From: Sphingorhabdus sp. 109
GTDB taxonomy: Bacteria > Pseudomonadota > Alphaproteobacteria > Sphingomonadales > Sphingomonadaceae
Assembly: GCF_902506555.1 (NCBI RefSeq)
Contig: NZ_LR732707.1
Coordinates: 3,247,290-3,311,289 of the forward strand
Direction: 5' to 3'
Length of the DNA: 64,000 nucleotides
The notes below the pieces were generated by a model. It had not been told where the DNA came from, ran no database searches, and worked only from the letters and a program-made list of their open reading frames with translations. A program made the translations under genes and the position numbers. Positions 7,601 through 16,469 of the stretch are shown one piece after another; the first letter of the stretch is position 1; each line of letters starts with the position of its first letter.

Positions 7601-8148
7601 TGCCGACGATCATGTCCCATGCTGCGGTGCCGCTTGCGGGCGCGCTGATATTGGGACGGAGTCGGCTTTCCCTGCCGGTGATCGCAACCGGTTTGCTGGT
7701 CGCGATGCTCCCCGACGCCGATGTGATCGGCTTCCGGCTTGGCATCGCATATGGCGACGGCTGGGGACATCGCGGCGCGACCCATAGTCTGCTCTTTGCC
7801 GCCGCTGCAGCACTGTTCGCCACGGCCTTGCTGCGGCCACAGCGATATGGCGTGGCGGCGGCTTTTCTGTTTGTCTCGATGGCCTCGCACGGTGCGCTGG
7901 ATATGCTCACCAATGGCGGTCTGGGCGTGGCTGTGTTCTGGCCATTCGACGAGATACGCCATTTCGCTCCGTTTACCCCGATTGCCGTATCGCCGATCGG
8001 GGTTTCCGATTTTATCAGTGGCCGTGGCATTAAAGTGTTATATTCCGAAGCTATCTGGATTTGGATACCGTTGACACTGGTTGCCGCAGCTTTTGGTATC
8101 AGGAAAAGGACAAGCAAATGGTTCAGGCAAAATGGAACGGCACGGTGA
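7600..8148 (+). CDS. YdjM-like membrane-bound metal-dependent hydrolase
   Basis: A 182-residue inner-membrane protein of the YdjM (DUF457) family. The family motifs are clear: MSHAAVPLAGAL at the N-terminus, MLPDADVIG, HRGATHSLLFA, and SHGALDMLTNGGLGV. The conserved His and Asp residues could bind a metal in the membrane. Four or five hydrophobic segments are visible. The enzymatic substrate is not established for the family. Its start overlaps the previous stop and its last 31 bases overlap the DUF427 gene, so translation of the run is probably coupled. Confidence 0.85.
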   Translation: MPTIMSHAAVPLAGALILGRSRLSLPVIATGLLVAMLPDADVIGFRLGIAYGDGWGHRGATHSLLFAAAAALFATALLRPQRYGVAAAFLFVSMASHGALDMLTNGGLGVAVFWPFDEIRHFAPFTPIAVSPIGVSDFISGRGIKVLYSEAIWIWIPLTLVAAAFGIRKRTSKWFRQNGTAR

Positions 8149-8399
8149 TCGCCGACAGCGACGACACGGTCGTGGTAGAGGGCAATCATTATTTCCCGCG
8201 CGATGCGGTCTGGTCAAAATATCTGATGCATAGCGATACGACCAGCCATTGTCCCTGGAAGGGTGATGCAGCCTATCATAGCCTGATCGTCGAGGGTGAA
8301 ATCAACGAGGATGCGGCCTGGTATTATCCGGCGCCAAAGGAAGCGGCCGCAGAAATCAAGGGACGGGTTGCCTTCTGGAAAGACGTAGAGATCGGGTGA
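8118..8399 (+). CDS. DUF427 domain protein
   Basis: A 93-residue protein of the DUF427 family, a small compact fold of unknown function. Diagnostic text includes AKWNGTVIADSDDTVVVEGN near the start, HYFPRDAV, CPWKGDAAYHS and AWYYPAPKEAA, ending in KGRVAFWKDVEI. I choose the ATG before VQAKWNG because the family starts there; a longer open frame upstream only re-reads the end of the YdjM-like gene. It ends in TGATG, sharing its stop with the start of the phosphodiesterase gene. Confidence 0.88.
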   Translation: MVQAKWNGTVIADSDDTVVVEGNHYFPRDAVWSKYLMHSDTTSHCPWKGDAAYHSLIVEGEINEDAAWYYPAPKEAAAEIKGRVAFWKDVEIG

Positions 8400-9493
8400 T
8401 GAGGATCGGGCGCATTGTCCTGCCGATCCTGTGGGCGCTGGCGCTGGCCGGATGCGGCGCGCAGGCGGAACAGGCAGGAAAAACCGGCATGACCATGACA
8501 ACGCTTACCGGAGAGCCTCCGATCATCATCGCCCATCGCGGCGCCAGCGGGGAGCGCCCCGAACATACGCTGGCGGCCTATCGGCTGGCGATCGAACAGG
8601 GGGCAGATTTTATCGAACCCGATCTGGTGTTGACCAAAGACGGCATTTTGGTGGCCCGGCACGAGAATGAAATCGGCGGCACCACTGATGTTGCCGACCG
8701 GCCGGAATTTGCCGGTCGCAAAGTCACAAAAATTATCGATGGCCAAGAATTTTCCGGCTGGTTCACAGAGGATTTCACCCTCGCCGAGCTGAAGACATTG
8801 CGGGCCAGAGAACGGCTGCCCGACCTGCGGGCGGGCAATATGCCATATGATGGCCAGTACGAGATCCCGACTTTTGAAGAGGTGTTGCAACTGCTCGAAA
8901 CGCATGCGGTCAAGACGGGCAGGCGGATTGGCGTCTACCCGGAGACCAAGCATCCGAGCTATTTTGCAACACTGGGGCTGAACCACGAGGCACCGATGCT
9001 CCGGTTGCTCAAGCAATATGGCTTTGATGGCGCGGATGATCCGGTCTTCATCCAGTCGTTCGAAGTCGGCAACCTTAAGGCGCTGGCCAGAAATACCGAA
9101 GTCCGGCTGGTGCAGCTGGTGGCCGGGGAGAGCGGGCCACCCGACATCGCCGGGCAAACCTATGCGTCCATGGTATCCCCGTCCGGTCTGGCCGCCATTG
9201 CCGCCTATGCTGACGGGGTCGGACCGTCCAAGGATATGGTGATCGGCCGCAATGCCATCGGTCAGCTGGGCGAGCCGACCGGACTGGTCGCGGCCGCGCA
9301 CGAGGCCGGTCTTGTGGTTCACCCGTGGACCTTCCGCCGTGAAAATTATTTTCTGCCGACCGATCTGAAGAGCGGCATCGATCCGCGCGAGCCGGGCGAT
9401 CTGGCGGGCGAAATACGTGCATTTGTCGCCGCCGGCGTGGATGGACTTTTCAGCGACAATCCGGCTCAGGCGGTGACAGCTGTAAGGCAATAA
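8399..9493 (+). CDS. glpQ: Glycerophosphodiester phosphodiesterase, lipoprotein (GlpQ type)
   Basis: It should hydrolyse glycerophosphodiesters to glycerol-3-phosphate and an alcohol. The N-terminus is a lipoprotein signal with lipobox LALAGC, so it is probably anchored at the periplasmic face of a membrane. The catalytic core begins IIAHRGASGERPEHTLAAY, giving the first His and the Arg. GADFIEPDLVLTKDG gives the metal-binding Glu and Asp, and LVARHE supplies the second His. The length of 364 residues is usual for the periplasmic GlpQ branch. The ATG at 8399 follows an in-frame GTG one codon earlier; either could be used. Confidence 0.9.
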   Translation: MRIGRIVLPILWALALAGCGAQAEQAGKTGMTMTTLTGEPPIIIAHRGASGERPEHTLAAYRLAIEQGADFIEPDLVLTKDGILVARHENEIGGTTDVADRPEFAGRKVTKIIDGQEFSGWFTEDFTLAELKTLRARERLPDLRAGNMPYDGQYEIPTFEEVLQLLETHAVKTGRRIGVYPETKHPSYFATLGLNHEAPMLRLLKQYGFDGADDPVFIQSFEVGNLKALARNTEVRLVQLVAGESGPPDIAGQTYASMVSPSGLAAIAAYADGVGPSKDMVIGRNAIGQLGEPTGLVAAAHEAGLVVHPWTFRRENYFLPTDLKSGIDPREPGDLAGEIRAFVAAGVDGLFSDNPAQAVTAVRQ

Positions 9494-9564
9494 CCGCGAA
9501 GCTGGCCATATCCTCCATCGTCGCTTATTGAGGCCAGTCCGATAACGTTCTGCTGAGGATAGCC

Positions 9565-10437
9565 ATGTCCACGACCTTCAAACTCGATACGTCCACCAGT
9601 CGCGCCAATCCCCGGCCCCAGCCGATGCGGCGCCTGTCCGTGCCGAAAATCCAGGGCCGCAAGGTTGACGGGGTGACGGCGGAGCCGGTGGTGATGCTGA
9701 CCGCCTATACCGCGCGTACAGCGCAATTGCTCGATGCGCATTGCGATATGCTGCTGGTCGGCGATTCGCTGGCGCAGGTGATTTACGGCCTTGATTCAAC
9801 CATTCCGGTCACGCTGGAGATGATGTGCAACCACGGCGCGGCGGTGGTTCGTGGCAGCTATCATAGCGTCGTCATCGTCGACATGCCTTTCGGTTCCTAT
9901 GAAGCCTCGCCGGAACAGGCCTATGAAAGCGCGGCGCGGATATTGAAGGAAACCGGTGCGGCTGCGGTCAAGCTTGAAGGCGGGGAAGTCATGGCCGAAA
10001 CCGTCGCATTCCTTGTCCAGCGCGGTATTCCGGTGGTTGGCCATGTCGGTCTGACGCCGCAGGCGATCAACGTGCTCGGTGGCTATGCAGCGCGCGGGCG
10101 CAGCGATGCCGAGGCGAAGAAGATCGTCGGCGATGCGGTGGCGCTCGACAAGGCGGGTGCCTTCGCGATTGTGCTGGAGGGCGTGCTCGAGCCGATCGCG
10201 ATCGAGGCGACGAGGGCGGTCGATGCGATCACCATCGGTATCGGCGCGTCCGCGCAATGCGACGGCCAGGTGCTGGTGACCGAGGATATGCTCGGCATGT
10301 TCGACCGCACGGCCCGCTTTGTGAAACGCTATCATAATATTGCCGAACAGATTGACCAGGCCGCCGAGCAATATGCCGGAGAGGTCCGGGAACGCGCGTT
10401 TCCGGGCCCCGACCAGCTCTATCAACCGAAAAAATAG
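9565..10437 (+). CDS. panB: 3-methyl-2-oxobutanoate hydroxymethyltransferase
   Basis: PanB adds a hydroxymethyl group from methylene-tetrahydrofolate to ketoisovalerate, the first committed step to pantothenate and CoA. The 290 residues show [20 protein letters not shown], the metal-binding Asp in [16 protein letters not shown], and [20 protein letters not shown]. An extra 20 residues precede the first family-conserved stretch ([11 protein letters not shown]), as often seen in alphaproteobacteria. The protein is cytosolic and decameric in known cases. A gap of about 130 bp separates it from the yfgM-like gene. A CoA enzyme, coaD, is also encoded in this window but not beside it. Confidence 0.95.
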   Translation: MSTTFKLDTSTSRANPRPQPMRRLSVPKIQGRKVDGVTAEPVVMLTAYTARTAQLLDAHCDMLLVGDSLAQVIYGLDSTIPVTLEMMCNHGAAVVRGSYHSVVIVDMPFGSYEASPEQAYESAARILKETGAAAVKLEGGEVMAETVAFLVQRGIPVVGHVGLTPQAINVLGGYAARGRSDAEAKKIVGDAVALDKAGAFAIVLEGVLEPIAIEATRAVDAITIGIGASAQCDGQVLVTEDMLGMFDRTARFVKRYHNIAEQIDQAAEQYAGEVRERAFPGPDQLYQPKK

Positions 10438-10567
10438 CGATATTTCTTCTATTCCGCCGATCCGTTGTTCAGCCTGTGGAAATGGTCAATAGACTTTTAC
10501 ATTTGCTATCGCGGACGCTAAAGGACAGCCGATTGCATAATGTCTTTGCCTGACCGGCGAACAGGAC

Positions 10568-11365
10568 ATGCGAAACAGATTTGAGGAAGCCAGCTTGGCC
10601 AAAGACAAATATAAAGCCCCGGAAGAGAAGCCGGACCAGCAAGAACAGGTATTTCTGCGGGAAGTCGATGAGGCGGTGCGCGAGGACCAGCTGAAAACCA
10701 TCGTCACGCGCTACGGGATCTGGATTTTCGCAGCTATCGTTCTCGCTCTGGGCGCACTGGCTGGCTGGATCTTCTGGCAGAATAGCCAGAATGAAGATGC
10801 CGGTCTGCGCAGCGAGGAATATGTCGCGGCCATTGACAGCATCCGCCAGAATAATCTGGACGGCGCCGCAACCGCGCTTGAGCCCCTGACGGAGGCCGAA
10901 CAAAGCGGCTATCGGGCCGCAGCGCAAATCCTTCGGGCAAGCATCGCGCTGGAGAAAGATGATCCGAAAACAGCGATCGCCGGCTATGCCAAGGTTGCTG
11001 CCGACGACAGCCTGCCAAAGCCGTTTCGCGATCTTGCCTTGATCCGCCAGACGACCGCTGAATTCGATACACTCAAGCCGCAGCAGGTGATCGACCGGCT
11101 GAAGCCGCTTGCGGTGCCGGGCAACCCCTGGTTCGGGAGCGCCGGCGAAATGGTGGCGATATCTTATCTGAATTTGAACAAGTCGGATCTGGCGGGGCCG
11201 CTTTTCGCCCAGCTGGCAAAAGACGAGAGCGTTCCGGCGACGATCCGGTCGCGCGCATTGCAGATGGCCGGCGTCGAGGGCATTGACGCTGTCGAACCGG
11301 GCAGCGATGATAATGAAGTTGCACCGCCAACTGTGGTTGCGACCGAGGGAGAATCCAAGGAATGA
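10568..11365 (+). CDS. YfgM-like TPR membrane protein (ancillary SecYEG / BamB-adjacent)
   Basis: A 265-residue protein with a cytoplasmic acidic N-terminus (VFLREVDEAVREDQLK), one membrane segment around residues 55-75 (IWIFAAIVLALGALAGWIFW), and a periplasmic helical region with TPR-like repeats. This is the layout of YfgM, which associates with the SecYEG translocon and periplasmic chaperones. The position immediately before bamB and der matches yfgM elsewhere. A TTG start at 10595 with GAGGAAG five bases upstream is an attractive alternative to the ATG. It overlaps bamB by four bases (ATGA). Confidence 0.82.
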   Translation: MRNRFEEASLAKDKYKAPEEKPDQQEQVFLREVDEAVREDQLKTIVTRYGIWIFAAIVLALGALAGWIFWQNSQNEDAGLRSEEYVAAIDSIRQNNLDGAATALEPLTEAEQSGYRAAAQILRASIALEKDDPKTAIAGYAKVAADDSLPKPFRDLALIRQTTAEFDTLKPQQVIDRLKPLAVPGNPWFGSAGEMVAISYLNLNKSDLAGPLFAQLAKDESVPATIRSRALQMAGVEGIDAVEPGSDDNEVAPPTVVATEGESKE

Positions 11366-12696
11366 TTTCCGGTAAGACACTGATCGCCAGCCTGCTGACT
11401 CTGTCACTGCTGTCCGGCTGCAGCATTTTGGGCGGCGGCGATGGCGATGACAAGAAGAACACGCCGACGCTGGGCAAGCGCACGCCGATATTGAGCGGTG
11501 AAAGCGGCGCGGAAGTCGATCCCGCACTGGCCTCGATTGCCGTGATCCTGCCGGCTCCTGTGGCCAATAGCGAATGGGCGCAGTCGGGCGGAAACGCAAG
11601 CAAGTCGATTGGTCATATCGCCTTGCCGGGCAGTCTGGAACGGGTTTGGACCGCCAATATCAGCGGCACCACCAAGCGGGAACGGCTGGCAGCGGCGCCG
11701 GTGATATCCGGCGGACGGCTGTTCGCAATCGACACGGAAGCCATGGTGCATGCCTTCGACGCTGCAACCGGTGCAAAAATCTGGTCATCGCAGATTGAGG
11801 TCAAGGGCGACGGCTCCAATTCGCGTTTCGGCGGTGGTGCGAGCGTCTTGGGTGAGGTCGTCTACGCAACCAACGGCGTCGGCGATGTCGTCGCGCTCAA
11901 TGCGGCTGATGGCAGCCAGATATGGAAAGTCCGGCCGGCTGGACCGCTGCGCGGCTCGCCGACGATCTCAAATGGCAATGTCTATGTAATGACCCAGGAC
12001 AACCAGATTTACGCGCTCAGCATGGCAGACGGTTCGGTGCAGTGGAACGAAGCCGGTACGGTCGGACTGGCCGGAATTTTCGGTGTCGCCGCTCCTGCTG
12101 CCGGACAGGGCACGGTCGTCGCCGGCTATTCTTCCGGCGAGCTGACCGCCTATCGATACGAAAATGGTCGCAACCTCTGGAATGACGCACTGGCGCGCAC
12201 GAGCATCTCGACCTCGGTGGCAACCTTGTCCGATATTGATGCCGATCCGGTGATCGATCGCGGACGGGTCTTCGCGCTGGGACAGGGCGGCCGTATGGCT
12301 GCCTATGAGCTGGTCACCGGCCAGCGTATCTGGGAACTGAACATTGCCGGTATCGCCACACCCGTTGTCGCGGGCGAGTGGGTATTCGTCTTGACCGACG
12401 ATGCAAAACTGCTGTGCATCGCACGGCCGAATGGCAAGGTTCGCTGGATCAGCCAGCTCGCCGCATTCCGGAACGAGAAAAAGAAGAAGAACCCGATCAA
12501 CTGGACGGGGCCGATATTGGCTGGCAACCGTCTGATCGTAGCCAGCACCGAAGGCGAAATCGTGTCGATTTCGCCGGGTGAGGGATCGAGCCAGACGCTG
12601 TTTGAGCTGAACGACGGCGTTTCGCTGCCGCCGGTTGCTGCGGGTGGCATGCTATATATTCTCGACGACAGCGGCCGGATTTCCGCGTTCCGCTGA
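11362..12696 (+). CDS. bamB: Outer membrane assembly lipoprotein BamB
   Basis: A 444-residue beta-propeller lipoprotein of the BAM complex, which helps insert outer-membrane proteins. The N-terminus has a signal with lipobox LLSGC, followed by a low-complexity glycine and aspartate linker. The body has repeated PQQ-type blades such as VHAFDAATGAKIW, VVALNAADGSQIW, IYALSMADGSVQW and MAAYELVTGQRIW. The length is about 50 residues more than E. coli BamB because of the N-terminal linker. It overlaps the yfgM-like gene and is followed 31 bp later by der, the conserved order. Confidence 0.94.
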   Translation: MISGKTLIASLLTLSLLSGCSILGGGDGDDKKNTPTLGKRTPILSGESGAEVDPALASIAVILPAPVANSEWAQSGGNASKSIGHIALPGSLERVWTANISGTTKRERLAAAPVISGGRLFAIDTEAMVHAFDAATGAKIWSSQIEVKGDGSNSRFGGGASVLGEVVYATNGVGDVVALNAADGSQIWKVRPAGPLRGSPTISNGNVYVMTQDNQIYALSMADGSVQWNEAGTVGLAGIFGVAAPAAGQGTVVAGYSSGELTAYRYENGRNLWNDALARTSISTSVATLSDIDADPVIDRGRVFALGQGGRMAAYELVTGQRIWELNIAGIATPVVAGEWVFVLTDDAKLLCIARPNGKVRWISQLAAFRNEKKKKNPINWTGPILAGNRLIVASTEGEIVSISPGEGSSQTLFELNDGVSLPPVAAGGMLYILDDSGRISAFR

Positions 12697-12727
12697 GGAT
12701 CAGAACCAAAGGATAGGGACCGGCTCC

Positions 12728-14119
12728 ATGCTGCCCAATATCGCTATTATCGGTCGACCGAATGTCGGCAAATCAACCCTGTTCAACCGTCTGGTTGGCA
12801 AGAAGCTGGCGCTCGTCGACGACACGCCCGGGGTGACGCGCGATCGTCGCAAAGGGGCGGCCAATCTGCTGGGGCTCGAATTTAATATCATCGACACCGC
12901 GGGCTATGAGGATGAGGATCCGAAAAGCCTGCCTGGCCGGATGCGCAAGCAAACCGAACTGGCGGTAGCCGGGGCGGAACTGGCGATATTCGTTATCGAT
13001 GGCCGGGCGGGCCTGACCCCGCTCGACGAGGAAATCGCCCGCTGGCTGAGAAGCGCGAAAACCCCGGTTGTCCTGCTGGTCAACAAGGCCGAGGGCAAAG
13101 CGGCGGAAGCCGGCATATTGGAAAGCTATTCCCTCGGTTTCGGTGATCCGATCCCGTTCAGCGCCGAGCATGGAGACGGTATCGCCGACCTGTTCCAGGC
13201 TATCCAGCCCTATGTCGAGAATTTCAGGGCGGCTGCCGCGGAAGAACCAACCGACGAGTCGGCTCCGCTGAAACTGGCGATCGTTGGCCGCCCGAACGCG
13301 GGCAAGTCGACGCTGATCAACAAGATGCTGGATGAAGACCGGATGATTACCGGGCCGGAAGCCGGGATCACCCGCGACAGCATCACCGTCGACTGGGTCT
13401 GGCATGATGATGCCCTGACCGAGGAAGAGAAGCTGGATGGTATAGAGCCGGACCGGCAGGTCAGACTGATTGACACCGCCGGAATGCGGAAAAAGGCCAA
13501 GGTCAATGACAAGCTGGAAAAGCTGGCCGTGGCCGATGCCCGCCATGCGGTCGACTTTGCCGAAGTGGTGGTGCTTTTGCTCGATGCGACCAAGGGACTG
13601 GAAGCACAGGATCTGCGGATCGCCGACCATGCAATCCAGGAAGGCCGCTGTCTGGTAATCGGCATCAACAAATGGGATGTTGCCGAAGGGCCGAGCAAAT
13701 TGTTCAACGGCATCCGGGCGGCGCTTGACGACGGCCTTGCGCAAGTCCGCGACGTGCCGCTGATTGCCGTGTCGGCCTTTACCGGCAAGGGTATCGACCA
13801 GTTGATGAAGGCTGCGTTCAAGGCACGACGGATCTGGTCGCAGCGGGTTTCGACCGGTAAGCTGAACCGCTGGTTCGAGGATGCGATTAGCGAAAACCCG
13901 CCCCCGGCACCCGGCGGGAAGCGGATCAAATTGCGCTATATCACCCAGGCCAAGACGCGGCCGCCTTCATTCGTCATTTTCGGAACGCGGGTCGACGATT
14001 TGCCGGAGAGCTATCGCCGCTACCTGGTCAACGGTATCCGCCGCGAACTGGGCTTCGGCGGCGTCCCGGTGCGACTGATCATTCGCGCACCCAAAAACCC
14101 TTATCATGAAAAAGATTGA
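12728..14119 (+). CDS. der: Ribosome assembly GTPase Der (EngA)
   Basis: Der is an essential double GTPase that assists assembly of the 50S subunit. The first G domain opens the protein with IAIIGRPNVGKSTLFNRL and DTAGYEDED. The second begins near residue 183 with [18 protein letters not shown] and has DTAGMRKKAKV. A C-terminal KH-like domain ends in RLIIRAPKNPY. The start at the ATG before LPNIAIIG is chosen because upstream residues in the same frame only re-read bamB. The length is 463 residues, normal for the family. Confidence 0.96.
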   Translation: MLPNIAIIGRPNVGKSTLFNRLVGKKLALVDDTPGVTRDRRKGAANLLGLEFNIIDTAGYEDEDPKSLPGRMRKQTELAVAGAELAIFVIDGRAGLTPLDEEIARWLRSAKTPVVLLVNKAEGKAAEAGILESYSLGFGDPIPFSAEHGDGIADLFQAIQPYVENFRAAAAEEPTDESAPLKLAIVGRPNAGKSTLINKMLDEDRMITGPEAGITRDSITVDWVWHDDALTEEEKLDGIEPDRQVRLIDTAGMRKKAKVNDKLEKLAVADARHAVDFAEVVVLLLDATKGLEAQDLRIADHAIQEGRCLVIGINKWDVAEGPSKLFNGIRAALDDGLAQVRDVPLIAVSAFTGKGIDQLMKAAFKARRIWSQRVSTGKLNRWFEDAISENPPPAPGGKRIKLRYITQAKTRPPSFVIFGTRVDDLPESYRRYLVNGIRRELGFGGVPVRLIIRAPKNPYHEKD

Positions 14120-14239
14120 ATTCTCTGTAGCTTGTTAGAAAAACCGGCAGTTTTCTGGGCCTGGTAACTAAGTTTTTACAGGTTCTGCCCTATGGTCGGG
14201 GAGGATAGCGTATTTCCGCTATTGCGCCGGGAGCGTTCT

Positions 14240-14653
14240 GTGGGACCAGTAGAAAGCGAACTGATTGACTGGAAGGTCTGGGCGGACACCCGCTCGGCTC
14301 TTGGGCCGCATTTCGTCCGGATTCTGGGCTATTTCCGTGAAGATGGCTACCAGTCGGTGGACAAGATCGAAGAAGCGATGCGGGCCAACGATCCTGCAGC
14401 CATGGTGCTAGCAGCGCACAAGCTGAAAGGCGAGGCGCTGCAACTGGGTGGCATGAAATTGAGCATTGCAGCGGAAACGATCGAAATGACCGCCCGCGCC
14501 TGTGTTGAACATCACGAGACGCCAGAAGAGCTTATCGAGCTGGTGGTAGCACTACGGCCGATGTTCGAGGATACGCTGGCCATATTGGACAGGGGAACCA
14601 GCCCGCTGGTGCAGCAGCGGCAGCCGACCGGCTTTGGCCGCCGGTTCGGCTGA
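14240..14653 (+). CDS. Stand-alone Hpt (histidine phosphotransfer) protein
   Basis: A small four-helix Hpt-domain protein that would relay phosphate between a hybrid kinase and a response regulator. The phospho-accepting His lies in VLAAHKLKGEALQLGG, the usual HxLKG signature. Before it are FVRILGYFREDG and IEEAMRANDPAAM, typical of Hpt helices. I favour the GTG start because GGGAG lies six bases before it; an ATG at 14192 would add 16 residues that look uncharacteristic. No kinase is adjacent. A single-domain response regulator is encoded at 59.3 kb, but nothing ties them together. Confidence 0.85.
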   Translation: MGPVESELIDWKVWADTRSALGPHFVRILGYFREDGYQSVDKIEEAMRANDPAAMVLAAHKLKGEALQLGGMKLSIAAETIEMTARACVEHHETPEELIELVVALRPMFEDTLAILDRGTSPLVQQRQPTGFGRRFG

Positions 14654-14669
14654 AGCTCCCGTTACGTTC

Positions 14670-15146
14670 CTATTCGACCGGTTTTGACTGTAGCTGGATA
14701 TAATTTTCGATACCCATGCGTTCGATCATGTCGAACTGCTGTTCGAGCGAATCGACATGGTCTTCCTCGCTTTCCAGAATTTCGGCAAAAAGGTCGCGGC
14801 TGACATAGTCGCGGACGCTCTCGCAATGCTCGATCGCATTTTTGAGCATTGGCAGCGCTTCATATTCCAGTTCGAGATCGGCTTTGAGAATTTCCTCGAC
14901 CGTTTCTCCGATCTTGAGCCGTCCGAGCAGCTGGAAATTGGGCAGGCCGTCGAGGAAGAAAATCCGCTCGGCCAGCTTGTCCGCATGCTTCATTTCGTCG
15001 ATGGATTCGTGCCGTTCGAATTCGGCCAGCTTTGTCACGCCCCAATTGTCCAGCATGCGATAATGCAGCCAATATTGGTTGATGGCAGTAAGTTCGTTTT
15101 TTAGCGCTTCGTTGAGAAACTCGATGACTTTCGTATCACCCTTCAT
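14670..15146 (-). CDS. bfr: Bacterioferritin
   Basis: A 158-residue haem-containing ferritin that forms a 24-mer and stores iron. The ferroxidase ligands sit at their standard positions: Glu18, Glu51, His54, Glu94, Glu127 and His130. Met52, the haem ligand, is present in IDEMKHADKLAER. The C-terminal stretch RMGIENYIQLQSKPVE is typical. The ATG is preceded by a strong AGGGAAGGA. The bfd gene lies 122 bp upstream on the same strand, so the two are probably transcribed together and cooperate in iron storage and release. Confidence 0.96.
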   Translation of the reverse strand: MKGDTKVIEFLNEALKNELTAINQYWLHYRMLDNWGVTKLAEFERHESIDEMKHADKLAERIFFLDGLPNFQLLGRLKIGETVEEILKADLELEYEALPMLKNAIEHCESVRDYVSRDLFAEILESEEDHVDSLEQQFDMIERMGIENYIQLQSKPVE

Positions 15147-15268
15147 GGCAGAGTCCTTCCCTTCTGTCAGTGGATCAATTGGGGAAGTCTATACAGCATA
15201 TCGCCAACAAGCGAAAGGGCTGCTACCCGAAAAAATGCAATTATTTCAATGCTTTGCTAACGCGAATG

Positions 15269-15439
15269 CTAAGCGGTCGCAACTTCGGATTTGATAATGG
15301 TTTGCGCAAAGGAAAGGCATTGTCCGCATTTCGGCTTGCGGCCGAGCTGGGCGTAGACCTGGGAAGGTCTGTCCGCTCCGCTACGCACGGCGGCTCTCAG
15401 GTCTTTTTCCTTAATCGCATTACAAACGCAAACAACCAT
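15269..15439 (-). CDS. bfd: Bacterioferritin-associated ferredoxin (Bfd)
   Basis: A 56-residue [2Fe-2S] protein. Read on the minus strand it begins MVVCVCNAIKEKDLRAAVRS and later has KPKCGQCLSFAQTII. The C-x-C and C-x2-C cysteine pairs are those of Bfd, which passes electrons to bacterioferritin so that stored iron can be reduced and released. A GAGAGGAA ribosome site lies about six bases before the ATG. The C-terminal tail is shorter than in E. coli Bfd. Its position directly before bfr on the same strand supports the assignment. The gene is easily missed because of its size. Confidence 0.92.
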   Translation of the reverse strand: MVVCVCNAIKEKDLRAAVRSGADRPSQVYAQLGRKPKCGQCLSFAQTIIKSEVATA

Positions 15440-15557
15440 CTCGGTTCCTCTCTGCGACTCGTATATCGCTAATGAGAATAGATCGCAATATCAAAATAAC
15501 GATAGATGGAATCTTCCCAAATAGGAAATATTGGTTAAACCGGCCCATGGCCAGAGC

Positions 15558-16469
15558 ATGAGGTTTGTGATGCGTAGAATATACAGTTCCATTGTTCCGG
15601 TTGCGCTGGCCCTGGCGTCAACGTCGGTCGATGCTGCCAATGTGCCTGAATCGACGCAGCTAATGGTCGAAAGGGAAGACGCGGGAAAATCGACCGCTCC
15701 GGAACCGTTTCCGGTTGTCGAATTTTGGCAGATAATGCCATCGGAAATAGCCGAGGACCTGGAAGAGTTTCTGGAATCGGTTGAAAGCGAGCTTCGCGCC
15801 GCCTTGGTGCCGACCGGAGAAACGGAAGCAGGTTGGAACACCAGAGGTATAGACCTGATCGGACATATAGAGTCCTTGCCGGGCGGCATTGCCAATAACG
15901 GTCTGTTGACCCTTGGAGAGGTGCCGTCGCTGGAGCTTTTCGGAAAAATTCCTGCCGACATTCTTGCCGATTGGGAATATATTCAAGCGGGGCCGAAAGC
16001 CGTAAGTCCGGTCGATGCCAAGGGCGGCATCTTTGTTGCTATCAGTCCGGTCCATGTTGTTTTCCTGGCGGCTGATGAAATACAGACCGGCAAAGCCAGT
16101 TGCATGAAAAATCCCATAGCAAAAGCATCGGATCATCTGACCGTGTATCGATATTCCGGGATACCGTTTGATCCGGAAAGCGATGCCTCTCTGGAAGCAG
16201 AGACGGAAGCGATCGTGATGCACAGCATGATGGGCGGTCTCGACTCGCCGGTAATTTGCTCGATATATCGCCGGGATCAGAAAGGCCATCTGCTGAACTT
16301 TGCATATACGCCGGATGGGCGGCCGCTAGGGCTGATGGACGATGCCGGGGACCGGCTGGAGTTTGTCTCCGGGTTCAATCTGTACGAGCAGCTAAGCGCC
16401 AATTATACCAGCGCGTTCACCGATGATGAACAATCGGGTCCGGCAGAAGCGGTCAGCGATCCTTCATGA
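15558..16469 (+). CDS. Exported protein of unknown function
   Basis: I do not recognise this protein of about 303 residues. After a basic start (MRFVMRRIYS) it has a hydrophobic stretch and ALASTSVDAAN, a plausible signal peptide with cleavage after Ala, so it is likely periplasmic. An acidic helical region (EIAEDLEEFLESVESELRAA) follows, and later segments look like mixed alpha and beta structure. The Cys in GKASCMKNP and the one in PVICSIYRR could pair. Start codons at 15558 and 15570 are both reasonable. The AT-rich gap before it is shared with the divergent bfd promoter. The end overlaps the DUF418 gene by six bases. Confidence 0.65.
   Translation: MRFVMRRIYSSIVPVALALASTSVDAANVPESTQLMVEREDAGKSTAPEPFPVVEFWQIMPSEIAEDLEEFLESVESELRAALVPTGETEAGWNTRGIDLIGHIESLPGGIANNGLLTLGEVPSLELFGKIPADILADWEYIQAGPKAVSPVDAKGGIFVAISPVHVVFLAADEIQTGKASCMKNPIAKASDHLTVYRYSGIPFDPESDASLEAETEAIVMHSMMGGLDSPVICSIYRRDQKGHLLNFAYTPDGRPLGLMDDAGDRLEFVSGFNLYEQLSANYTSAFTDDEQSGPAEAVSDPS

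Noticed and set aside
15440-15557. Fur box upstream of bfd
   Set aside because: Only a partial match (TAATGAGAAT) with no convincing second half; mentioned as a possibility but not listed as a site.
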